Below the pieces are notes generated by a model. The model saw only the letters and a list, made by a program, of their open reading frames with translations. It did no database searches and was not told the DNA's origin. A DNA stretch of 64,000 nt from an uncultured Roseiflexaceae bacterium (GTDB lineage: Bacteria; Chloroflexota; Chloroflexia; Chloroflexales; Roseiflexaceae), in assembly GCA_937974195.1 (NCBI GenBank), contig CALJIC010000169.1, positions 13,510 to 77,509 on the forward strand, read 5' to 3'. The number at the start of each line of letters is the position of its first letter. Position 1 is the stretch's first letter. This document shows, piece by piece, positions 57,624 to 64,000 of the stretch. Made by a program: the position numbers and the translations under genes.

Positions 57624-58619
57624 CTATCTGCTCCTCTTTTTCTTGGGCACCCTCCGCTGCCGCGGGAGCTGATCCAGATCGCGCTCGGCCTGCGCGCCCA
57701 CATCCCCCTGCACGTAGCTGTCGGTCGCATCGTTCGCCGGGTCGATCGGCGCGCCCTCGATCGGGTCGATGCCGCGGTCGATCACGCCCTGGCCCGCGCC
57801 GGCGTCGATGACGTCCGCCTCACCTCTGGACGTAGAGCCGGTGGCGCCCGCGCCGCGCACGTCCGCCTCGCCGTGCCCGGTGCCGCCTCCGCCCGCGCTC
57901 ACCGAAGTCTCGCCCTCCTCGTCGAAAGCCGCCCGGCTCGGCACGAAATCGTCGTAGACGGCGGCCGTGATGTCGTAGCTCCGCCTGCCGCTCAGGTCCT
58001 GGTCGCCCAGGCTGCCGCCGCCAACCGTCGCGACGCCGCCCATATCATCGCTGGAGCCGAAGCTCACCCCGCCATCCCGCTCACCGACGCCGCCTCCGCC
58101 CGCCGCCCCCGCCGGGCCCGCGACCGAGCCGCCCGCCGCGCCGGCGCTGCCCCCGACAGCGGTGGGGTCGCCGCCAACCTCACGGCTCTGCCCCGGCCCG
58201 GGCGCGCTCATGCTCGAGTCGAATGACTGGTCCACACTGCGCTCGGCGCCGCCGAAGATCTCACCCCTCCCGGTGCTCTGGTGCCCCTCCTCCGCCAGGT
58301 AGAGCCTGGTCAGCGGCGTCTCGACCGCCTCGACCTCCACGATCCGGCCCGCGCCCGTCGCATTCCGCACGCTGCGCACGCGCAGGGGCGAGGCGATGGT
58401 GTGGTCGAAGCTCCCGCCGAGCTGGATGACAACCGTCGCGCAGCCCGGGTCGCCGGCGCTGATCCCGTCGAACGGCTCGTCGAAGGCAACGACGACCGGC
58501 CCGGTGGCCGGCGCCACGATCTCAAGCGTGGCCGCATTCCCGCGGTACGCGCGGCTCAGGTCGTCGAAGAAGGTGACCCAGCGCTCGCGCGGGATGATCT
58601 GGCCTGACATCGGCGTCAT
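57624..58619 (-). CDS. DUF5335-like protein with long Gly/Ser/Asp-rich tail
   Basis: A 331-residue protein of unknown function. The first ~100 residues (IPRERWVTFFDDLSRAYRGNAATLEIV...VVIQLGGSFDHTIASPLRVRSV...IVEVEAVETPLTRLYL) resemble the small DUF5335 domain. The rest (about 120-315) is low complexity, rich in Gly, Asp and Ser, with repeated short blocks such as GEADV, and ends in a basic stretch RQRRVPKKKRSR. The tail is probably disordered. An acidic, Gly-rich tail with a basic end could bind nucleic acid or polyphosphate, but nothing in the sequence proves that. The start could be MTPMSG or M4. Confidence 0.7.
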   Translation of the reverse strand: MTPMSGQIIPRERWVTFFDDLSRAYRGNAATLEIVAPATGPVVVAFDEPFDGISAGDPGCATVVIQLGGSFDHTIASPLRVRSVRNATGAGRIVEVEAVETPLTRLYLAEEGHQSTGRGEIFGGAERSVDQSFDSSMSAPGPGQSREVGGDPTAVGGSAGAAGGSVAGPAGAAGGGGVGERDGGVSFGSSDDMGGVATVGGGSLGDQDLSGRRSYDITAAVYDDFVPSRAAFDEEGETSVSAGGGGTGHGEADVRGAGATGSTSRGEADVIDAGAGQGVIDRGIDPIEGAPIDPANDATDSYVQGDVGAQAERDLDQLPRQRRVPKKKRSR

Positions 58620-58747
58620 ACTCGCCCCCTCTCAGCTCATCGGGCCGCTGCGCAGACGCGCGGCCTGCTGGGTGTGGGCGCACGAGGCGTGCCACCGTCC
58701 CGGGCGGCGGGGCAGACGCCCAGCGCATTTGCGGGGGGCGAAGAAAC

Positions 58748-58782
58748 GACAACGGGCACGTGTGTTGCACGTGCCCGTCGTC
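58748..58782 (-). terminator. Intrinsic terminator of lexA
   Basis: An 11-bp perfect stem (58752-58762 with 58768-58778, loop of 5) extended by a further GAC/GTC pairing. On the minus strand it is followed by GTTTCTTC, 28 bases past the lexA stop. Confidence 0.75.
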
Positions 58783-58809
58783 ACAGAGGTATAGGCTGTC
58801 GAGGGAGCG

Positions 58810-59466
58810 CTAGAGCATCGAGCGGAGCACGCCGACCACGCGGCCCTCGATTCGCACCGAGGCCGGGTTCACGTAGATCGGCTCCATCGTGGTGTTGGCC
58901 GGCTGCAGGCGCACCCGGTCGCCCTCGCGGTAGAACTTCTTCAGCGTCACCGCGTTCTCGTCCTCGATGCGCACCGCGACCATCTGGCCGTTCTCGGCCG
59001 TCTCCTGGCGGCGCATCAGCACGATGTCCCCGTCGTCGATCAGCGCGTCGATCATCGACTGCCCGCGCACCCGCAGCGCGTAGACATCGGTCAGCTTCTC
59101 AGGCGGCGCGATGTCGGCCGGCACCTCGATCGTCTCCGCTGCCTCAGCCGCGATCTCCTCGGGGTTCGGCAGCGGCTGGCCGGCGGTGATCGTGCCGAGC
59201 AGCGGCACCTGGGCGCCCGACATGCGGCTCAGCCGCGTGGGCTGCGCCTGAGGGATGGTGATCCCGCGCGAGATCTTGCCCATGCGCTTCAGCAGCCCCT
59301 TGCTCTCGAGCGCCTTCAGGTTGTACGCCACGACCGAAGTCGAGGAGATATTCAGCTTCTCTTGGATCTGCCGGATGGACGGCGCGATGCCGTTCTCCTC
59401 TTTGAACTGCTCGATAAAGCTGAGTATCTCTCGCTGGCGGGCGGAGAGGCCATCTGCGGATCGCAT
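58810..59466 (-). CDS. lexA: LexA repressor
   Basis: A 218-residue SOS repressor. The winged-helix DNA-binding domain (1-72) contains LSARQREILSFIEQFKEENGIAPSIRQIQEKL. The self-cleavage site is A95-G96 (TITAGQPLP), and the catalytic dyad is S137 (GQSMIDALI) and K176 (VTLKKF). All elements are intact, so RecA-stimulated autocleavage should work. The start ATG has AAAGGA upstream. A longer open frame is non-coding. A GAACxxxxGTTT palindrome lies inside its own promoter, which predicts autoregulation. The divergent histidine kinase shares the intergenic region and may also respond to LexA. Confidence 0.97.
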   Translation of the reverse strand: MRSADGLSARQREILSFIEQFKEENGIAPSIRQIQEKLNISSTSVVAYNLKALESKGLLKRMGKISRGITIPQAQPTRLSRMSGAQVPLLGTITAGQPLPNPEEIAAEAAETIEVPADIAPPEKLTDVYALRVRGQSMIDALIDDGDIVLMRRQETAENGQMVAVRIEDENAVTLKKFYREGDRVRLQPANTTMEPIYVNPASVRIEGRVVGVLRSML

Positions 59467-59557
59467 GGTGCTATCCTTTCTTGGGGGCGGCCGCTCCAGG
59501 CCGCGCTCGCCATGCCGCAATAACTGCGCGCACATTAGAACTGATGTAGTAGTTTTT

Positions 59558-59586
59558 AGTATAACGAAACACCTGTTCTCTGTCAA
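59558..59586 (-). promoter_or_regulatory. lexA promoter with embedded SOS-like box
   Basis: On the minus strand TTGACA (59586-59581), a 17-base spacer and TATACT (59563-59558). GAACAGGTGTTTCG (59578-59565), close to the Gram-positive-type SOS box GAACNNNNGTTC, fills the spacer, an ideal place for repression. Confidence 0.85.
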
Positions 59587-59645
59587 GGGCCTGTTTATAT
59601 TTTGTGGAAAACGCACGTCGCTCGTGCAGCCAATCGCCCGCTGTC

Positions 59646-59674
59646 TTGACAAGCTTTTGCCAAAATGCAACAAT
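59646..59674 (+). promoter_or_regulatory. Promoter of the divergent histidine kinase
   Basis: TTGACA (59646-59651), a 17-base spacer and AACAAT (59669-59674). The kinase ATG begins 38 bases later. Confidence 0.6.
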
Positions 59675-59712
59675 ACGCCTGATGCTGGGGCTGCCCAGCC
59701 GGAAACACAGCA

Positions 59713-61260
59713 ATGAATGCCGTCGCCGAGAAGACCGCCACCCGCTCGGGAGGCCCGACCGCCATCCCGCCGACGCTGCAGGCTGGCGCGCGTGAGATCG
59801 CCGCGGCACTGTGCGCGAGCTCAGGCGCCTGGGCATGCTATCTGGCCCTCGCCGAGCGCCCCGGCGCGCCGCCGCGGCTCGTGGCGAGCAGCGGGCGCCT
59901 GGATACGCCGCTCTGGCGCAAGATCGGCGGGCCGTCGCTGCTGCGCCACGCGATCGCCGGCGGCCAGCCGTACACGCAGCCCTCCACCGACTGGACGGCC
60001 CTCGCCCTCCCCCTCTCGGACTCCGACGGCATCTTCGGCGGCGCGGTGCTGCTCTTCGACGCCGGCGCTGCGATCGATGACGCGCGCATCGCCGCGCTCG
60101 CGCCGCTGGCCACCATCGCCCTCAACGCCACCCGCCAGGTCGCCACGCTGCACCTCGAGGCCGCCGAGGTGGCCGAGCGCACCCGCCTGCGCGAGATCCA
60201 GCTCAGCCGCAACCTGATCCGCGGCGTGATCGACGGCGTCCCGATGGGCCTCGCCCTGATCGATGCCGCCGGCACCATCCTGGCCGCCAACCGCGCGCTC
60301 TCCGGGCGCTTCGGCCTCGAGCCCGCCGCGCTCGTCGGCCGGTTCTACGGCGCCACCCTCGGCGAGTGGGAGGAGTCGCCCGCCGCCCGCGCCTTCGCCA
60401 CGCGCACCCCCGGCCAGCAGCGCCGCACGATCTCACGCCCCGACGGCACCCAGCAGCTGCTCGAGATCTCGGGCATCCCGCTGCTCGACTCCGCCGGCCA
60501 GCCGCACCAGGTCGTCGAGGTGTGGGAGGACATCACCGAGCGCGTCGCGCTCCAGAACCAGCTCGTCCGCGTCGAGAAGCTCGCCGCCATCGGCCAGCTC
60601 GCCGCCAGCATCGCCCACGAGGTCGGCAACCCGCTGCAGGCCATCCAGGGCTTCCTGGCGCTGTTCCTCGAGCAGTGCCCGCCCGATACGCCCAACCAGC
60701 ACTTCCTCAAGCTCGCCGAGGAGGAGATCGAGCGCATCGTCCAGGTGCTCGCCCGCCTGCGCGACCTCTACCGGCCGCGCGCTGACGTCCTGCGCCAGGT
60801 GCAGGTCAACGAGATCATCGAGAACGTCCTGCTCCTCACCAGCAAGCAGCTCGAGCGCGGCCGCATCCGCGTCCACCGCGAGCTCGCCGACGACCTGCCG
60901 CTGATCAACGGCGTCGCCGACCAGATCAAGCAGGTGCTCCTGAACCTGGTGCTCAACGCCGCCGAGGCGATGCCCGATGGCGGCCTGCTCCACATCCAGA
61001 CCTACGCCCACCACGACAACACCGACTCGACGTCGGTGGTGATCGCAGTGACGGATACCGGTGTCGGCATCCCGCCGGACCAGCTCGCGCATATCTTCGA
61101 CGGCCTGCACACCACGAAGGAGCGCGGCATGGGCCTCGGGCTCTACACCAGCAGGGTGATCGTCGAGCGTCACATGGGCCGCATCAGCGCCCAGAGCATC
61201 CCCGGCGAAGGCACGACGTTCACGATCGTCCTGCCCGCCATCGAGCAGAAGAAGTCATAG
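59713..61260 (+). CDS. Sensor histidine kinase (GAF-PAS-HisKA-HATPase)
   Basis: A 515-residue soluble kinase. A GAF-like domain covers about 20-145 and a PAS domain about 165-285. The phosphoacceptor is H302 in SIAHEVGNPLQAIQGFL, of the NtrB-like AHExxNPL type. The ATPase domain has NLVLNAAEAMPDGG, DTGVGIPPDQLAHIF and GMGLGLYTSRVIVERHMG. It pairs with the response regulator 60 bases downstream. A TTGACA-based promoter lies upstream, divergent from lexA. The absence of membrane helices suggests a cytosolic signal. The start ATG lacks a clear Shine-Dalgarno. Confidence 0.94.
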   Translation: MNAVAEKTATRSGGPTAIPPTLQAGAREIAAALCASSGAWACYLALAERPGAPPRLVASSGRLDTPLWRKIGGPSLLRHAIAGGQPYTQPSTDWTALALPLSDSDGIFGGAVLLFDAGAAIDDARIAALAPLATIALNATRQVATLHLEAAEVAERTRLREIQLSRNLIRGVIDGVPMGLALIDAAGTILAANRALSGRFGLEPAALVGRFYGATLGEWEESPAARAFATRTPGQQRRTISRPDGTQQLLEISGIPLLDSAGQPHQVVEVWEDITERVALQNQLVRVEKLAAIGQLAASIAHEVGNPLQAIQGFLALFLEQCPPDTPNQHFLKLAEEEIERIVQVLARLRDLYRPRADVLRQVQVNEIIENVLLLTSKQLERGRIRVHRELADDLPLINGVADQIKQVLLNLVLNAAEAMPDGGLLHIQTYAHHDNTDSTSVVIAVTDTGVGIPPDQLAHIFDGLHTTKERGMGLGLYTSRVIVERHMGRISAQSIPGEGTTFTIVLPAIEQKKS

Positions 61261-61320
61261 AGCCAGAACGCTAGGAGAGAAAGGGGGGCGTCGCGGCCAC
61301 ATCTGGCGAGCCGCACGCGA

Positions 61321-62127
61321 ATGTCTATGAAGCAGCCAGCAAAAATCCTGGTAGTCGATGACGAGCGCCCGGTGCGCATGATGCTCGAGGCGGCCCTGCG
61401 CGCCCAGGGGTACCGCGTCCAGTGCGCCGCCAGCGGCGCCGGCGCCAAGGAGCTCCTGGCCAACGAGGAGTTCGACCTGCTGCTGCTCGACCTGCAGCTC
61501 GGCGACACCGACGGCATCGAGGTCCTGCGCGAGACCAAGAGCCGCTGGCCGGCCACCGAGGTCATCCTGCTCACCGCCCACGGCTCGATCAACAGCGCGA
61601 TCGCGGCGCTCCGCCACGGCGCCTTCGACTACCTGCTCAAGCCGGCCCAGGTGTACGACATCCGCGAGCGCGTCGAGCGCGGGCTCGAGCAGCGCCGCAT
61701 CGCGCTCCAGCGCAGCGAGCTGCTCCAGCGCATCAGCGACAGCGCCCGCGCGCTGGGGATGATCGAGAACGGCGGCGCGCCGCCCCCGCAGCCCACTAGC
61801 TCGGACCAGATCGAGGTCGGCCCGCTCCTGCTCGACCTCCGCCGGCACAGCGCGCGCCTCGGCAGCAGCCCGCTCGCCCTCACCCGCACCGAGTTCGCGC
61901 TGCTCACCACCCTGGCGCAGCACCCGGACACGGCCCTCAGCTACGGCACGCTCTCCGAGGCGGTCTACGGCCGCGCCCAGCCGGAGGACGAGGCCCGCGC
62001 CCTGCTCCGGCCGCACATCGCCCGCCTGCGCCACAAGCTCGAGGCCACCGGCATCCCCGGCATCTCGCTCGTCAGCATCCGTAGCATGGGCTATATGCTC
62101 CAGACGGAAGACCCGGCGGCCGGGTGA
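61321..62127 (+). CDS. OmpR-type response regulator
   Basis: A 268-residue regulator with an N-terminal receiver domain (D57 in LLLLDLQLGDTDG, Lys in YLLKPAQ, DD at 13-14) and a C-terminal winged-helix DNA-binding domain (about 165-262). The latter has LTRTEFALLTTLAQHPDTALSYGTLSEAVYG, RPHIARLRHKLE and SIRSMGYML. The receiver resembles NtrC-type ones (ATEVILLTAHGSI), matching the NtrB-like kinase upstream. A linker of about 35 residues joins the two. It is probably the cognate partner of that kinase. The HMG-CoA lyase gene follows 84 bases later. Confidence 0.94.
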   Translation: MSMKQPAKILVVDDERPVRMMLEAALRAQGYRVQCAASGAGAKELLANEEFDLLLLDLQLGDTDGIEVLRETKSRWPATEVILLTAHGSINSAIAALRHGAFDYLLKPAQVYDIRERVERGLEQRRIALQRSELLQRISDSARALGMIENGGAPPPQPTSSDQIEVGPLLLDLRRHSARLGSSPLALTRTEFALLTTLAQHPDTALSYGTLSEAVYGRAQPEDEARALLRPHIARLRHKLEATGIPGISLVSIRSMGYMLQTEDPAAG

Positions 62128-62211
62128 CCGAGGAGGCTCGCGGCGCGGCTTTCGGGCGCCAGAGGGCCACCTGGAGGGCCACCCGGCCAGAAGTGAACGA
62201 CGAGGTTCACG

Positions 62212-63168
62212 ATGGACTACGGCCTGAGCCAGCTCAGCGGCCTCCCAGCCCGCGTCAGCATCCGCGAGGTCGGCCCGCGCGACGGCCTGCAGAACGAGGA
62301 TGTCATCCTCACGGCGGACCAGAAGGTGCGCCTGATCAACAGCCTCTCGCTCACCGGCCTGACCCAGATCGAGGTCGGCGCCTTCGTCCGGCCCGACAGC
62401 GTGCCCCAGATGGCCGACACGGCCGAGGTCTTCGCCCGCATCCGCCGCGCCCCCGGCGTCACCTACAGCGCCATCGTGCCCAACGCCACCGGGGCGCGCC
62501 GCGCCGTCGCCGCCGGCGCCGACGCGATCCAGATCTTCCTCAGCGCCTCCGAGAGCCACAACCGCAGCAACGTCAACATGGGCATCGAGCAGTCGCTCGC
62601 CCAGGCCGCCGAGGTCGCCGCGATCGCCGCGGGCGCCGGCCGGCCCTTCGAGGCCGTGGTCTCGGTGGCGTTCGGCTGCCCGTTCGAGGGCGACGTGCCG
62701 CTCGCCCGCGTCCTGGAGATCTGCGGCCGCCTGCTCGACCTCGGGGCCGCCCAGATCACGCTCGGCGACACCACCGGCATGGGCCACCCGCTGCTCGTGC
62801 AGCAGGTCTGCCGCGCCTTCCGCGAGCGCTTCAGCCGCGCCCCGCTGCGCCTCCACCCCCACAGCGCCCGCGGCGCCGGCCTCGCCAACGTCCTCGCCGC
62901 GCTCCAGTGCGGGGTGGACAGCTTCGACGCCAGCTGCGGCGGGATCGGCGGCTGCCCCTTCGCGCCCGGCGCGCCCGGCAATATCTGCAGCGAGGACCTC
63001 GTCCACATGCTCCACGAGATGGGCATCGACACCGGGGTGGACCTCCCAGCCCTCATCCGCTGCGCCGCCCAGCTCGAGGCCATGCTCGGCCACCCCGTGC
63101 CAGGCCAGACGCTCAAGGCCGGCATCTGCAAACACCTCGCGCCCGACGGACGCCCGCGCCAGAGCTGA
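62212..63168 (+). CDS. Hydroxymethylglutaryl-CoA lyase family
   Basis: A 318-residue TIM-barrel lyase that splits HMG-CoA to acetyl-CoA and acetoacetate. VGPRDGLQNE carries the catalytic Arg-Asp, EVGAFVRPDSVPQMADT the next conserved loop and FASASES-like FLSASESHNRSNVN the following one. FGCPFEG, LGDTTGMGHP and GCPFAPGAPGNICSEDLVHML complete the family blocks. The metal-site motif, normally HxHDTRG, reads HPHSARG. Both histidines are kept, but Asp-Thr is replaced by Ser-Ala. It may serve leucine breakdown. It is only 5 kb from the HMG-CoA synthase/reductase cluster but separated from it. Confidence 0.9.
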   Translation: MDYGLSQLSGLPARVSIREVGPRDGLQNEDVILTADQKVRLINSLSLTGLTQIEVGAFVRPDSVPQMADTAEVFARIRRAPGVTYSAIVPNATGARRAVAAGADAIQIFLSASESHNRSNVNMGIEQSLAQAAEVAAIAAGAGRPFEAVVSVAFGCPFEGDVPLARVLEICGRLLDLGAAQITLGDTTGMGHPLLVQQVCRAFRERFSRAPLRLHPHSARGAGLANVLAALQCGVDSFDASCGGIGGCPFAPGAPGNICSEDLVHMLHEMGIDTGVDLPALIRCAAQLEAMLGHPVPGQTLKAGICKHLAPDGRPRQS

Positions 63169-63292
63169 TGCCGTTTTCATTTCGCTGGGCGAAAGAGATG
63201 CCGGCGGCATCCGGCGCGCCTTCCCGCTTCGCAAGGTGCCGTGCCCGCTGCAACCCCGCCCGAGGCGCAACCTCAGGGCGCCTTTGCTGCGC

Positions 63293-63321
63293 CCCTCCGT
63301 GTCCTCCGTGCCCTCCGTGGA
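63293..63321. repeat. CCTCCGTG repeats upstream of the HD gene
   Basis: Three to four CCTCCGTG units in tandem (period about 9), of the same family as those at 39.06 and 63.93 kb, directly before the ribosome binding site region. Confidence 0.65.
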
Positions 63322-63337
63322 TCTGAGGAGAATCTAC

Positions 63338-63913
63338 ATGTTCGTCTACTCCCCTCGCTACGACGAGGCCCTCAAGCTCGCCGCCCGCGCCCACCGCAGC
63401 CAGCTGCGCAAGGGCACCGACGTCCCCTACATCGCCCACCCGGTCGCCGTCTCGGTCATCCTGATCCGCCACGGCTTCGGCGAGGACCTGGCCATCGCCG
63501 GGCTGCTCCACGACGTCGTCGAGGACTGCGGCGTGCCGCTCGCGCAGATCGAGTCCGCCTTCGGCCCCGCCGTCGCCCGGCTCGTCGCCGCCGTCTCCGA
63601 GACGAAGGCCGAGGCGGGCGTTGAGCGGCCCTGGGAGCAGCGCAAGGCCGAGCAGCTGGAGCGCCTGCGCGCCGCCGGGCCCGACGTGGCGGCCCTCAAG
63701 GCCGCCGACGCCCTCCACAACGCGCGCTCGGTCCTCGCCGACCTGCGCGAGAGCGGGCCAGGCGTCTGGTCGCGCTTCAAGCGCGGCGCCGGGCCGACCC
63801 TCTGGTACTACCGCGAGGTGCTGGGCGGCGTGCGCGCCTGGCTCGGCGACCACCCGCTCGCCCGCGAGCTCGCCGCCGCCATCGACGACCTCGCCGCCGC
63901 CGCCGAGCCCTGA
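63338..63913 (+). CDS. HD-domain phosphohydrolase (RelA/SpoT hydrolase or MESH1-like)
   Basis: A 191-residue stand-alone HD protein. ALKLAARAHRSQLRKGTDVPYIAHPVAVSVIL, then AGLLHDVVEDCGVPLAQIESAFGPAVARLV, and ALKAADALHNARSVLADL match the (p)ppGpp hydrolase domain of SpoT/MESH1: the first metal His pair in AHRSQ and IAHP, the HD in LLHDVVED, and the last Asp in ADALHN. A role in removing alarmones is likely, but a broader nucleotide hydrolase cannot be excluded. There is no synthetase domain. The start ATG follows TGAGGAG. An upstream open frame runs through repeats and is rejected. Confidence 0.9.
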   Translation: MFVYSPRYDEALKLAARAHRSQLRKGTDVPYIAHPVAVSVILIRHGFGEDLAIAGLLHDVVEDCGVPLAQIESAFGPAVARLVAAVSETKAEAGVERPWEQRKAEQLERLRAAGPDVAALKAADALHNARSVLADLRESGPGVWSRFKRGAGPTLWYYREVLGGVRAWLGDHPLARELAAAIDDLAAAAEP

Positions 63914-63929
63914 GGGCGCATAGCAACCT

Positions 63930-64000
63930 CCTCCGTGCCCTCCGTGGATCGTCCTCCGTGCCCTCCGTGCCCTCCGTGGATCGTCCTCCGTGCCCTCCGT
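63930..64000. repeat. CCTCCGTG tandem array, cut by the window end
   Basis: At least seven CTCCGTG units separated by CC, GGATCGTC or CC. Two GGATCGT spacers give a higher-order period. It continues to the last base, so its full length is unknown. Confidence 0.8.

Noticed and set aside
63930..64000. CRISPR-like array of CCTCCGTG units
   Set aside because: Units are too short, spacers are not unique and no cas gene is nearby; it is a simple tandem repeat family.

Overview
The window is GC-rich, densely coding, ordinary chromosomal DNA. It carries about 50 protein genes and no rRNA, tRNA or CRISPR array that I could see. Gene content points to the Chloroflexota, probably the Chloroflexia (Roseiflexus or Kouleothrix-like). 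The reasons are a bacterial mevalonate cluster with an archaeal-type HMG-CoA synthase, split glycine decarboxylase subunits, a degenerate AmrS-like protein, many HD-GYP and histidine kinase genes, and abundant short palindromic intergenic repeats. This placement is inference.

Layout. 1-17.9 kb: a truncated phosphotransferase, an aldo/keto reductase, uvrA, a small ssDNA-linked pair (a two-repeat protein and ssb), a secreted orphan, a membrane HD-GYP protein, a TPP enzyme, a voltage-gated K+ channel with a zinc ribbon, tyrS, a hybrid histidine kinase coupled to an HD-GYP response regulator, and an M42 aminopeptidase. 17.9-23.9 kb (minus strand): a glycine cleavage operon, gcvT-gcvH-gcvPA-pseudokinase-gcvPB, behind a tandem glycine riboswitch with an overlapping terminator and interrupted by an 83-bp MITE-like element. 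24-25 kb: an AmrS-family protein that has lost its iron-sulfur cysteines. 25-38 kb: signal peptidase, tatA and obg, then an exopolysaccharide locus (two GT4 transferases, a lipid-linked sugar transferase, two sugar-nucleotide SDR enzymes, an O-antigen ligase, a flippase-like protein and a PAP2 phosphatase).

38-51 kb: a LacD-type aldolase, an alkyltransferase-like repair protein ending in a beta-clamp motif, an FdhF/YdeP-type molybdoenzyme with fdhD, a Tat-exported glycosidase, two sugar kinases, an FAH hydrolase and a large HzsA-related secreted protein. 51-53 kb: a sigma-like factor and a lipoprotein. 53.3-57.6 kb: class II HMG-CoA reductase, archaeal-type HMG-CoA synthase, a thiolase-fold protein and a DUF35 protein. 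The last two have lost their catalytic and zinc-binding residues. 57.6-64 kb: a DUF5335 protein, lexA with an SOS-like box in its promoter, a divergent two-component pair, HMG-CoA lyase and an HD hydrolase.

The strongest leads are three families kept in recognisable operons while their signature residues are gone: the thiolase with DUF35, the AmrS-like protein, and the APH-like protein inside the gcv operon. Next come the recurring hairpin-plus-T-run repeats that follow genes on the coding strand, and the MITE-like palindromes with conserved TTACGCGGT ends.
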